6,223 nt of DNA from Bog-756 sp043784065 (lineage in GTDB: Bacteria; Actinomycetota; Acidimicrobiia; Acidimicrobiales; RAAP-2). Below the pieces are notes generated by a model. That model made no database searches and was not told the DNA's origin. It saw only the letters and a program-made list of their open reading frames with translations. The translations under genes were made by a program, and so were the position numbers. Within the stretch, counting starts at the first letter, position 1, and each line of letters opens with the position of its first letter. The stretch lies in NCBI GenBank assembly GCA_043784065.1, contig JAYVYR010000151.1:1-6223 (forward strand), given 5' to 3'. This document shows positions 1-6,089 of this stretch, piece by piece.

Positions 1-2
1 TC

Positions 3-872
3 TACGCCCTCCGGGCACTCGGATCGTTGCTCGGAATGTCAGCCCGCCAGGCTGCACGTCAGCTGCGGCTGTCGTATGTGAAGGTCGTCGAGTTCCAGCG
101 ACGGGGCTCGGTGCACCTCCATGCCCTGGTCCGAGCCGACGTGCGCTCCAACGAACACGGGGATCCTCCCCGGGGAGTCGACGCCGGCCTCGTGGCCACG
201 GCCCTCCAAATTGCGGCCAAAAAGGTCGGCGCACCTATCCCCGGAGCTACCGACGGACGCCGGCACGCCTGGGGGGCCCAGCTCGACGCCACCGCGGTGG
301 CAGAGGCAGACAACGGCCGGAGCCGAGCTGCCGCTTACTTGGCCAAGTACGCCACCAAGGGCACAGACGAGTTCGGCGTGCTCGATCACCGCCTCCGCAC
401 GGGGGTCTGTCGCGATGAGAGGCTGCCAAACCATCTCCGGGCACTCGTGGAGACTGCATGGGCTCTTGGTGACGACGAGGTCTTCTCAGGAATCCGCCCG
501 CAGCTGTGGGCTCATTCTTGTGGCTTCCGGGGTCACTTCCTTACGAAGTCCAGACGCTGGTCGACGACGTTCGGTGCATTGCGGGACGAGCGCCAACAGT
601 GGCGCATTGCCAACCGTGCCGACCAGCAAGGAGACGTGCCCCCTGGCGACGACACCCCGGTCGACGGGATATCGGATGAGGTCGAGGTTCGTGAGTGGAA
701 CTACGACGGTTCGGGTTACCTGACTGCCGGAGACGCCTGTCTCGCCAAGAACATGGAGGAAGATCTTCGGCTTGGCCGCTGGCTGGCCCGGGAAGACGCA
801 ATAGCTCGCTCATCAATTGGAGCTCGTCAGGATCTCCCCCTTGGTGCGGCCGAGAAAGGCAGCTCGCTATGA
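3..872 (+). CDS. RepSA-like rolling-circle replication initiator, 5'-truncated by window edge
   Basis: This is the C-terminal 289 residues of a replication initiator; the frame is open at the first base, so the true start lies upstream. In AICEs this protein nicks the excised circular element at its double-strand origin and starts rolling-circle replication. The visible part contains a metal-binding HUH motif, HLHALVR (H38 and H40 of the fragment, bases 114-122), preceded by VEFQRRGSV. It also has the tyrosine motif AAYLAKYATKG (Y112 and Y116, bases 336-350), where the nicking tyrosine is expected. Further on, WAHSCGFRGHFLTKSRRWST matches the conserved C-terminal block of RepSA-type proteins as I know them. 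The 3' end overlaps xis by ATGA, indicating translational coupling. Internal TTG 27 and ATG 36 codons are not credible starts because conserved sequence runs across them. Family assignment is firm. Whether the protein is intact and active cannot be judged without the N-terminus. Confidence 0.85.
   Translation, partial: YALRALGSLLGMSARQAARQLRLSYVKVVEFQRRGSVHLHALVRADVRSNEHGDPPRGVDAGLVATALQIAAKKVGAPIPGATDGRRHAWGAQLDATAVAEADNGRSRAAAYLAKYATKGTDEFGVLDHRLRTGVCRDERLPNHLRALVETAWALGDDEVFSGIRPQLWAHSCGFRGHFLTKSRRWSTTFGALRDERQQWRIANRADQQGDVPPGDDTPVDGISDEVEVREWNYDGSGYLTAGDACLAKNMEEDLRLGRWLAREDAIARSSIGARQDLPLGAAEKGSSL
852..859 (+). promoter_or_regulatory. ribosome binding site for xis
   Basis: GAGAAAGG lies 9 bases before the ATG at 869, inside the end of rep. 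It supports choosing 869 rather than the upstream in-frame start at 695, which would bury most of the extra length within rep. Confidence 0.6.
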
Positions 873-1126
873 CGGGTCACGAACTGCGAACGCGCTCGGG
901 TTCGGACCTTCCGACGCTGGTTGACATCAACATGGTGGCCAACCGGCTTGGCGTCAGCGTGCGGCACATCCGACGGTTGATCGACGAGCGCCGAATCCCC
1001 TTCGTCAAGGTCGGAAAGTTCGTGCGATTCGATGTTGACGAGATCGCTCAGTGGGTCAAAGAACATCGGACCGACGTGCTCGATCGTGGCCCTGACGGTG
1101 CGCAAGTCCGAAGCGGCTGGCAGTAG
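869..1126 (+). CDS. xis: excisionase-like helix-turn-helix protein
   Basis: A small DNA-binding protein of 85 residues, of the excisionase/MerR-like HTH family. In AICEs, Xis bends DNA at the attachment site and steers the integrase toward excision. The fold is visible from residue 17 to about 67. A helix-turn-helix, VANRLGVSVRHIRRLIDERR (residues 23-42), is followed by the wing IPFVKVGKFVRF (43-54) and the helix DVDEIAQWV (55-63), the usual signature of this family. Its ATG overlaps the rep stop codon (ATGA) and has a good ribosome binding site. Length is normal for the family. The position between rep and int is what separates a recombination directionality factor from a generic HTH regulator; sequence alone cannot, because Xis proteins diverge widely. 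The role in excision is therefore inferred from context. Confidence 0.82.
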   Translation: MTGHELRTRSGSDLPTLVDINMVANRLGVSVRHIRRLIDERRIPFVKVGKFVRFDVDEIAQWVKEHRTDVLDRGPDGAQVRSGWQ

Positions 1127-1219
1127 GGTGATGGTCAACGGAACGGCCTGGTTGCTTCGGCGACGTGCGGGCATTCGCGTCGTGGGTAGTCATCGCCCGG
1201 CGCCTCGAGCACATTGGAG

Positions 1220-1234
1220 GACCGCCACGCGGTC
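1220..1234 (+). repeat. perfect short inverted repeat in the int leader
   Basis: GACCGC and GCGGTC form 6-bp perfect arms around a 3-base loop (CAC). The hairpin ends 12 bases before the GAGG that serves int. It could be a leader hairpin influencing int translation or a small operator, for instance for Xis or another element regulator. It has no U-tract, so it is not a classical terminator. A chance palindrome of this size in GC-rich DNA is also possible. Confidence 0.35.
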
Positions 1235-1246
1235 GCCTTGCACATT

Positions 1247-1250
1247 GAGG
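1247..1250 (+). promoter_or_regulatory. ribosome binding site deciding the int start
   Basis: GAGG sits 8 bases before the GTG at 1259. The longer candidate start, TTG at 1214, has no Shine-Dalgarno in front and adds 15 residues unlike the integrase N-terminus, so 1259 is preferred. A stronger GGAGG at 1216-1220 has no start codon at suitable spacing. Confidence 0.55.
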
Positions 1251-1258
1251 TAGCCACG

Positions 1259-2389
1259 GTGTCCAAGCGTCAGTTCGGGTCCGTCCGACAATTGCCATCG
1301 GGTCGTTTTCAGGCCCGTTATCGGCATCCGGACACAAGTCAGAGAATCACTGCATCGACAACCTTTCCGACGAAAGGAGCGGCACAGACCTGGCTGGCCG
1401 GTGCGCAGACAGACCTGGCGCGAGGCGAGCGGAAGGATCGGTACCTGGCGACCGTCACGCTGGAGGAGTACGCGTCGCCGTGGTTGCAGAATCGAGTGCT
1501 TCGCCCCCGCACCGTCGAGCTCTACCAGGGGCTACTCGACCGCCACATCTTGCCGACCCTCGGGAGCATCCAGATCGGGAGGCTCAATCCATCCAAGGTG
1601 CGAGAGTGGCACGCCGGCCTGTCGAACGCGGACAAGCCGGGTCAGGTCACAGTCGCCAAGTGCTACCGGCTATTGCGCACAATTTGTGAGACCGCCTACA
1701 CCGACGAGATCATCAGTCGGAATCCGTGCAACCTCAAGGGGGCGTCGGTGGAGCGATCGCCAGAGCGACCGGTCATGAGCGTCGAGCAGTTGAACGCAGT
1801 GGTCGAGGCAATGGAGGACCGGTACCGGGCAATGGTGGTATTGGGATCGTGGTGCGCCATGCGCATCGGGGAGATTCTGGCTTTGACCCGCCGTGACATC
1901 GACCTACATGCGGGAACGATACGTGTCGACAAATCGGCGTGGGAGCTGGGCAACAGACAACGTCGGGTGGGACCGCCGAAGACGGCCGCCGGCGTGAGAG
2001 TCATTGTCATCCCACCGCATGTGCGAGTGCTCATTGCCGCGCACCTGGAAGTGTTCACCGGTAGCGATGATACGGACGAGGTCTTCGTCGGCACCTTGGG
2101 GCAGCCAGTGCGTCGGGCGACGGTCTACACGGCGTGGCACCGGGCACTGGAGAAAGCCGAACTCGACAAGGCCAGGCCGGAATTCCGATTCCACGACCTC
2201 AGGCATACTGGAGGAACGATGGCAGCGGGAGCTGGTGCAAGTACCCGAGAACTAATGGCACGGCTTGGTCATGCATCGGCTGCGGCATCGCTGCGGTACC
2301 AACATGCGACGGCCGGTAGGGATGAGTCGATTGCAGAGCGGCTGAGCGAGCTGGCGGGTGGAGCTGGTAGCGGTCGTCAAGGCACCTGA
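1259..2389 (+). CDS. int: site-specific tyrosine recombinase (element integrase)
   Basis: Predicted to catalyse integration and, with Xis, excision of the element by cutting and joining the att sites through a covalent tyrosine link. It has 376 residues from GTG 1259, typical for actinobacterial phage/AICE integrases. The N-terminal part begins with SVRQLPSGRFQARYRHPD, the usual arm-site-binding region of this family. It is followed by a SAM-like core-binding domain (about residues 65-165, containing RTVELYQGLLDRHILPTLGS). The catalytic domain covers about 170-365. The full active-site set is visible: R202 (in AMRIGEILAL), K241 (in PPKTAAG), H312 and R315 (HDLRH), H338 (LGHAS) and nucleophile Y347 (LRYQHA). 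The C-terminus is complete with no frameshift. Int follows xis by 132 bp and ends 92 bp before the preferred start of the downstream sensor kinase, so it lies at the chromosomal edge of the element. It should be catalytically competent; its target site is unknown. Confidence 0.95.
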   Translation: MSKRQFGSVRQLPSGRFQARYRHPDTSQRITASTTFPTKGAAQTWLAGAQTDLARGERKDRYLATVTLEEYASPWLQNRVLRPRTVELYQGLLDRHILPTLGSIQIGRLNPSKVREWHAGLSNADKPGQVTVAKCYRLLRTICETAYTDEIISRNPCNLKGASVERSPERPVMSVEQLNAVVEAMEDRYRAMVVLGSWCAMRIGEILALTRRDIDLHAGTIRVDKSAWELGNRQRRVGPPKTAAGVRVIVIPPHVRVLIAAHLEVFTGSDDTDEVFVGTLGQPVRRATVYTAWHRALEKAELDKARPEFRFHDLRHTGGTMAAGAGASTRELMARLGHASAAASLRYQHATAGRDESIAERLSELAGGAGSGRQGT

Positions 2390-2446
2390 ACTAAGCGTTG
2401 GTCATCGAGAAACACCCGACTGGTTTCCACTTCAGACCCCTCGTTC

Positions 2447-2475
2447 TTGCCATCCGGCCTGTTGCCCGCAACAAT
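2447..2475 (+). promoter_or_regulatory. possible sigma-70-type promoter for the sensor kinase (leaderless)
   Basis: TTGCCA (2447-2452) resembles a -35 box. After 17 bases comes AACAAT (2470-2475), a 4/6 match to a -10 box. The expected transcription start, about 7 bases downstream, falls on the GTG at 2482, giving a leaderless mRNA, common in actinobacteria. The spacer contains the small palindrome GTTGC-CC-GCAAC (2461-2472), which overlaps the -10 box. The prediction rests on pattern matching only. Confidence 0.4.
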
Positions 2476-2481
2476 CGCTCC

Positions 2482-3603
2482 GTGAGTATCGCCGGATCCA
2501 AATTGCCGCAATTCACTTTGCGTCGAGAGTTGCTCCTCGGGCGATTCGTGATGATCGCCTTCATCGCGATACTTCTGGTCAGGGAACTTTCGTCTGTCTC
2601 AGTTCTCACGGCTCCAGCACTGACCGCGGTCCTAGTTTGCACAGCGGTCCTCACCGTCACCTGGGCGTTGTATTGGGCATTCGTTGCGTCTGGTCCCGGC
2701 TACTGGGCCGCCGGAACGGCGGTGGCACTGACCGTTTCTTCGGCAAGCATTTTGGTCCACGTGAACCACATCGGCGTCTTCCCCTTCTACTACGCGATTG
2801 TTGTGGCCGGTACGGCCTTCAAGTGGTACATCAGCGGTCCCTTGGTGGCAATCGCGACCGGAATCATGATGGCGGTGTGGTGGCCCGAGGGGCAGACCGA
2901 TGCCAATGCGCTCCAAGTTGTCGCCATCGGCATGCTGCTCGGCGGTGCGGCCATAACCGTCCGCCGCTTCATCGGTACTCAGGTTGAACTTGAAGTCACC
3001 CGGGATGGGTTGAGGCAATTCGCCGCACTCGAAGCTCGAATGCAGCTCGCCCGAGACCTGCACGACCGGCTCGGTCAGGAGCTCACGACCTCAATCATGC
3101 AGGCAGAGCTCCTATCCATGGACCTCGATGCCGGTGCGATCGAAGATGCCCGGAAGCGATCGGCGATGGTGCTCTCGTCGTCGCGAGAAACGCTGCACCT
3201 CATGCGCGAGCTGGTGGCTGAGGTGAGGGAGCCTGACCTGCGCTCTGAAGTGTCCGTTGCCGAACAGGTTCTCACCTCCTCAGGTATCAATTGCACGATT
3301 GCGCTCGACATGGCGACGCTCCCGATTTCGGCCGACCATGCTCTCGGTTGGGTCGTGCGCGAGGGTGTCACCAATGTGCTCCGGCACAGTGGTGCCTCGT
3401 CCTGTCGCATCATGGTGGCCGCTGATTCCGATTCGGTGGTGCTGCGGGTGGAGGATGACGGACGCGGCATGGGGGACGGTGACGGCGGTATGGGGCTCGT
3501 GCACATGCGTGAACGGCTCGCTGCCGTGGGCGGATCGCTCTCCATCGCCGACGGCCCGGGCGGCGGTTGTACCCTCATCGCCGTCGTTCCGGTGACGTCG
3601 TGA
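2482..3603 (+). CDS. membrane sensor histidine kinase, HisKA_3 (NarX/DesK-like) type
   Basis: A sensor kinase of 373 residues that should autophosphorylate on histidine and pass the phosphate to the adjacent regulator. The N-terminal half (about residues 21-160) is hydrophobic with five or six membrane segments (about 21-34, 44-68, 75-93, 99-113, 117-134 and 143-160) and short loops, so the signal is probably sensed in or at the membrane. A short linker leads to the dimerisation/phosphoacceptor helix LARDLHDRLGQELT with H194, diagnostic of the HisKA_3 family. The HATPase_c domain shows an N box (EGVTNVLRHSG, N298), a G1 box (EDDGRGMG, D325-G329) and a G2 region (GMGLVHMRERL, from G336). The start is uncertain. 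GTG 2482 fits the predicted leaderless promoter; TTG 2398 lies only 8 bases after int and gives an odd N-terminus; ATG 2551 would begin inside the first membrane helix. The stop overlaps the regulator start. The stimulus is unknown. Confidence 0.9.
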   Translation: MSIAGSKLPQFTLRRELLLGRFVMIAFIAILLVRELSSVSVLTAPALTAVLVCTAVLTVTWALYWAFVASGPGYWAAGTAVALTVSSASILVHVNHIGVFPFYYAIVVAGTAFKWYISGPLVAIATGIMMAVWWPEGQTDANALQVVAIGMLLGGAAITVRRFIGTQVELEVTRDGLRQFAALEARMQLARDLHDRLGQELTTSIMQAELLSMDLDAGAIEDARKRSAMVLSSSRETLHLMRELVAEVREPDLRSEVSVAEQVLTSSGINCTIALDMATLPISADHALGWVVREGVTNVLRHSGASSCRIMVAADSDSVVLRVEDDGRGMGDGDGGMGLVHMRERLAAVGGSLSIADGPGGGCTLIAVVPVTS

Positions 3604-4205
3604 TCCGTCTACTCGTCGCCGAGGACCAGGCCCTCCTGCGGGGAGCACTATGCGAGATCCTGGATCGAGACTCCGACATCGAGGTCGTAGCCCAGTGCTC
3701 GACAGGAGACGAGGTGCTCCATCAGGCGCAGAGGACCCACCCTGATGTCGCCGTGATGGATATCGAGATGCCTGGCATGGACGGGCTCGAGGCTGCCAGG
3801 CAGTTGGCATCAGAGCTTCCCGAGATCCGTGTTCTCATTCTCACGGTCTTCGGGCGCCCTGGGTACCTCCGGCGAGCCATGGACAGTGGAGTCCTCGGAT
3901 TCATCCTGAAGGACGCTCCTCCACGAGAGCTCATCTCCGCCATCAAACAGACGGCGGCGGGCGAACGGGTGATCGATCCGACTCTTGCCGTGATGGCCCT
4001 CGAGCGCGGCCAGAGCCCTCTCACCGATCGCGAACGCGAGGTGCTGGCGCTGAGCCGAACAGCGGCGTCCTCCAAGGAGCTGGCGAGGCAATTGCACCTC
4101 ACCGAGGGGAGTGTTCGCAATGTGCTGTCGATCGCCATCCAGAAGCTCCACGCCCACGGTCGTGCCGAAGCCGCACTGATCGCCGAGGAGAATGGCTGGC
4201 TCTGA
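3600..4205 (+). CDS. response regulator, NarL/LuxR (DesR-like) family
   Basis: The cognate transcription factor of the upstream kinase, 201 residues, normal for the family. The receiver domain (about 1-118) has the acidic pair E8/D9, phospho-acceptor D54 in VMDIEMPGMDG, switch residue T82 in LILTVFG and conserved K104 in ILKDAPP. The C-terminal LuxR-type HTH (about 139-195) begins SPLTDREREVLAL, with SVRNVLSIAIQKL (171-183) as recognition helix, and ends in the ENGWL tail common in actinobacterial DesR-like regulators. GTG 3600 overlaps the kinase stop codon (GTGA), which gives translational coupling. The longer candidate TTG at 3567 would add 11 residues before the receiver's first beta strand and is not favoured. 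The half-site cluster starting directly after the stop codon is a plausible binding site. The match to DesR is by general form; control of lipid desaturation is not implied, as no desaturase gene is in view. Confidence 0.93.
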   Translation: MIRLLVAEDQALLRGALCEILDRDSDIEVVAQCSTGDEVLHQAQRTHPDVAVMDIEMPGMDGLEAARQLASELPEIRVLILTVFGRPGYLRRAMDSGVLGFILKDAPPRELISAIKQTAAGERVIDPTLAVMALERGQSPLTDREREVLALSRTAASSKELARQLHLTEGSVRNVLSIAIQKLHAHGRAEAALIAEENGWL

Positions 4206-4235
4206 CCATGACGGATGTCATGGGACATTCATGAC
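4206..4235 (+). promoter_or_regulatory. putative operator: alternating CATGAC/GTCATG half-sites
   Basis: Three 6-bp half-sites alternate in orientation: CATGAC (4207-4212), GTCATG (4217-4222) and CATGAC (4230-4235). The first two form a perfect 7-bp-arm palindrome, CCATGAC-GGAT-GTCATGG (4206-4223). The last two form a second inverted pair with a 7-base spacer, and ATGTC-ATGG-GACAT (4215-4228) is a nested palindrome. Inverted repeats of this kind are typical targets for dimeric NarL/LuxR response regulators. The cluster begins one base after the regulator's stop and ends 45 bases before the preferred start of the membrane-protein gene, about where an activator upstream of the -35 box would sit. 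Binding by the adjacent regulator is inference. Confidence 0.55.
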
Positions 4236-4244
4236 CGCCGTGCC

Positions 4245-4273
4245 TGTTCAGACGTTTCCCTGACTCGTACCGT
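4245..4273 (+). promoter_or_regulatory. weak promoter candidate for the DUF4173 gene (leaderless)
   Basis: TACCGT (4268-4273) keeps the key T, A and final T of a -10 box and lies 7 bases before the ATG at 4281, so transcription would start at or next to the start codon. The -35 region is poor: TGTTCA at 4245-4250 has a 17-base spacer, and TTCAGA at 4247-4252 has 15. A weak -35 is what one expects of an activator-dependent promoter, and the half-site cluster lies immediately upstream. Read-through from the regulator gene could also express it. Confidence 0.33.
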
Positions 4274-4280
4274 TCACTGC

Positions 4281-5870
4281 ATGACAATCCCATCGGAGCC
4301 CGGCCCTCAAGGAGCGGCTACCGGGACATACCCATCCCCCCCAGGCTGGTATCCGCCACAGCCGGGATGGCAACAGGCTCCGCCTTTTCGCCCCGTAGAG
4401 CCGCGCCAGCCAAGCGCGCTGGAGGTGGCTGTCAAGAATGGAATGTTGGCTCGAGTCCCATCGGCCCAGGCGCCGATCGCCGTGGTCGGTCTGGCTTGCC
4501 TGGGGGCAGTCACCGCTGACGTCTGCTTTCACGATGGCGTTGGCGGATTCGGTGTCGCTCTCTTCACTGTGTTGCTCGCGGGGGCGCTGGTGGCCACTCG
4601 GATCGTCATTCGACCCCAGGCCGTCGCCATGTTGGCCACGGCAATTGCCATTGCCGGTATCTGGGTCATCCGTGACAGTCCCTGGGTTCGAATTCCGACC
4701 GGAATCGCCCTGTGCAGTTGCGTGCTTGCAGCGACCCTCTTCGGACGAGAGGGGAACTTCTTTGATGTCTCGTGGACCCGGGTGGTCCGCTCGCCGGCAG
4801 CACTGATAGCGCACGCCATCCTCGCACCGCGCTGGCTGGGTCGAGGTGTGGCGAGACGGGTGCGGCTGCCCAGCGGCTTCTCACTGCCGGTGCTCGGCCG
4901 GGCGCTGTTGATCGCCGTGCCGGTGCTGGGTGTTCTGCTGGTACTCCTTGTCTCAGCTGACCCGTTGTTCGGGTCGGTAGTGCGAGTGCCGTTCGACTTG
5001 AAGACATGGCCCTCCCAACTTGTGGCGCTGCTCGCCGGCGCCGGCATCGCGATGATTCTGGCCAGGATCACCTTGTGCGAGCCGGCGCGTGGACCAATCC
5101 AGCCGGGCCGGCGGAATCTTGGGAACGCCGAGATCGCCATCATCCTCGGCGGGATGACACTGTTGTTGGGGGCATTCGTGGCAACCCAACTGGTTGCCAC
5201 GCTCGGATTCGGCCGCACCACCCTGGAGCACCACGGGATTACCTATGCGTCATACGCTCGCTCCGGTTACTTCCAGCTCCTTTGGGTTGTCGCCATCGCC
5301 GTGACGGTGTTGACGGTTCTGGATGCCGCGGGGGAAGAGCCTGAACGCGGAGGTGCCGTGCGCATTTTGTCGCTCGCAATCGTGGTGATGACGTTGGCGG
5401 TAGGGGTAACCGCTGTTCACCGGCTGTTCCTCTACGACCGTGCCTACGGTCTCACGATGCTTCGAGTCGCATGCCTTTTTGGTGCCCTATTCCTGGCTGT
5501 GCTCCTAGTCGCGGTTGGGGCGTGGGTCGGAGGTCTGCTCAGAGGGAAGCGGTGGCTTCCTGGGATTGCCGGTCTGTTCCTGGTAGCGGTCGTGATCGTG
5601 TTCGGCCTCATCAATCCTGAACAACTCGTCGTCAACTATGACGTTGCGCACCGGCACACGATCGCCCTCGATGTCGGCTACTTGTCGCGCCTGTCGGAAG
5701 ACTCTGTGCCGGCCCTGGTGTCAGCGCTCCCGACGATCGAATCCCAGGTCAGGGGCGCTGCGCTTCGTCACGCACTCTGCTCGCGATCTCGCACAGGAAC
5801 TGGATGGGCGCAGGCAGATGCGGCGGCCAGCGCCGCCGATCGGGCGCTGACTGATCTCTGCGGCCGCTGA
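4281..5870 (+). CDS. polytopic membrane protein, DUF4173/DUF4153-like
   Basis: An integral membrane protein of 529 residues from ATG 4281. The first 45 residues are a cytoplasm-like tail rich in Pro, Gly, Trp and Tyr (PPGWYPPQPGW, 20-30). About eleven hydrophobic helices follow, roughly 65-83, 88-107, 113-131, 138-155, 208-226, 244-262, 284-307, 332-347, 360-379, 393-417 and 428-444. A C-terminal soluble segment follows. Blocks I associate with DUF4173 proteins are YARSGYF (325-331), HRLFLYDRAYGLTMLR (380-395), NPEQLV (445-450) and the D464-Y467 region followed by LSEDSVPAL. The molecular function of this family is not established. The gene follows the two-component system on the same strand with a 75-bp gap that carries the operator-like cluster, so it is the best candidate target. 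An earlier ATG at 4215 would add 22 polar residues, lies inside the palindrome and has no ribosome binding site; 4281 is preferred. Confidence 0.8.
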   Translation: MTIPSEPGPQGAATGTYPSPPGWYPPQPGWQQAPPFRPVEPRQPSALEVAVKNGMLARVPSAQAPIAVVGLACLGAVTADVCFHDGVGGFGVALFTVLLAGALVATRIVIRPQAVAMLATAIAIAGIWVIRDSPWVRIPTGIALCSCVLAATLFGREGNFFDVSWTRVVRSPAALIAHAILAPRWLGRGVARRVRLPSGFSLPVLGRALLIAVPVLGVLLVLLVSADPLFGSVVRVPFDLKTWPSQLVALLAGAGIAMILARITLCEPARGPIQPGRRNLGNAEIAIILGGMTLLLGAFVATQLVATLGFGRTTLEHHGITYASYARSGYFQLLWVVAIAVTVLTVLDAAGEEPERGGAVRILSLAIVVMTLAVGVTAVHRLFLYDRAYGLTMLRVACLFGALFLAVLLVAVGAWVGGLLRGKRWLPGIAGLFLVAVVIVFGLINPEQLVVNYDVAHRHTIALDVGYLSRLSEDSVPALVSALPTIESQVRGAALRHALCSRSRTGTGWAQADAAASAADRALTDLCGR

Positions 5871-5975
5871 GCGGACATGGCTCACGGGTCATCCGATTTG
5901 CGGATGCCACGAAGTCCGATCCGGAGCGCGCCCGGAGGGCTGCAAATCTGCTTCACCAATCGGTTCGGCCCGCCT

Positions 5976-6009
5976 GCCCAATGGCCCGATATCGCTCGGG
6001 CGATTGGGC
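5976..6009. terminator. candidate bidirectional terminator hairpin without U-tract
   Basis: Outer arms GCCCAAT (5976-5982) and ATTGGGC (6003-6009), a single G/G mismatch, then inner arms GCCCGA (5984-5989) and TCGGGC (5996-6001) close a 6-base loop. That is 13 paired bases and a strong stem. Neither strand has a T-run after it, so intrinsic termination is uncertain, though high-GC actinobacteria often use such stems. An alternative 7-bp pairing, CCAATCG (5956-5962) with CGATTGG (6001-6007), competes with it. Position between convergent genes supports a terminator role. Confidence 0.5.
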
Positions 6010-6035
6010 GCTTCCGGCCACCAGTTCCAAAACGC

Positions 6036-6055
6036 TGGGGCACGTTGGGGGCACG
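6036..6055. repeat. short tandem direct repeat TGGGGCACG / TGGGGGCACG
   Basis: TGGGGCACG at 6036-6044 is followed by T and then TGGGGGCACG at 6046-6055; the copies start 10 bases apart, one helical turn. Repeats in phase like this can be protein-binding sites, such as integrase arm sites, but two short copies can also arise by chance. The second copy overlaps the next inverted repeat. Confidence 0.4.
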
Positions 6056-6089
6056 AGCGGGATTTGAAGAGGTCAAGAAATCCGACTCG
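6054..6089. repeat. imperfect inverted repeat downstream of the tRNA
   Basis: Arms CGAG-cg-GGATTT (6054-6065) and AAATCC-ga-CTCG (6078-6089) pair over 10 of 12 positions around a 12-base loop. On the - strand this lies about 40 bases beyond the tRNA 3' end, where a terminator could be, but no T-run follows it; a run of five T on that strand (6097-6101) lies before the hairpin instead. The half at 6051-6068 also reads, on the - strand, like a tRNA T-loop plus acceptor 3' strand. Confidence 0.4.

Larger units (their letters stand above)
1..2389 (+). mobile_element. right (integration) end of an AICE-like integrative element, partial
   Basis: Three genes lie on one strand in the order replication initiator, excisionase, tyrosine integrase. 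This is the conserved replication/integration module of actinomycete integrative and conjugative elements such as pSAM2. In that family int sits at one end of the integrated element and the attachment site is just past it. Here the next chromosomal-type gene (a sensor kinase) starts about 90 bp after int, so the element should end within about 2390-2480. Transfer, regulatory and cargo genes would lie to the left, outside the window. No tRNA 3' fragment is seen beside int, so the exact end is not defined; 2389 is the end of int, not a proven boundary. The element could equally be a non-conjugative or decayed relative. Confidence 0.7.

Noticed and set aside
1131..1253. Possible 40-residue peptide between xis and int
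   Set aside because: It starts just after the xis stop but has no properly spaced ribosome binding site and no recognisable features; Arg-rich composition is typical of chance frames in GC-rich DNA.
2385..2392. CCTGAACT at the int stop, repeated at 6107-6114 near the tRNA, as a possible att core pair
   Set aside because: Eight bases is well within chance for two places in 6 kb, and the match does not include the tRNA 3' end expected of such a core.
3280..3810. 176-codon - strand frame across the kinase-regulator junction
   Set aside because: Shadow of two well-supported + strand genes; low-complexity Arg/His/Pro composition and no start signals.
4684..4695. GGTTCGAATTCC, resembling a tRNA T-loop
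   Set aside because: It lies inside the DUF4173 coding region, encodes part of a continuous membrane protein, and has no acceptor stem or other tRNA arms around it.
4529..5221. 230-codon open frame on the - strand inside the DUF4173 gene
   Set aside because: Ser/Thr/Pro/Arg-rich antisense shadow without recognisable domain; the + strand frame has clear membrane helices and family motifs.
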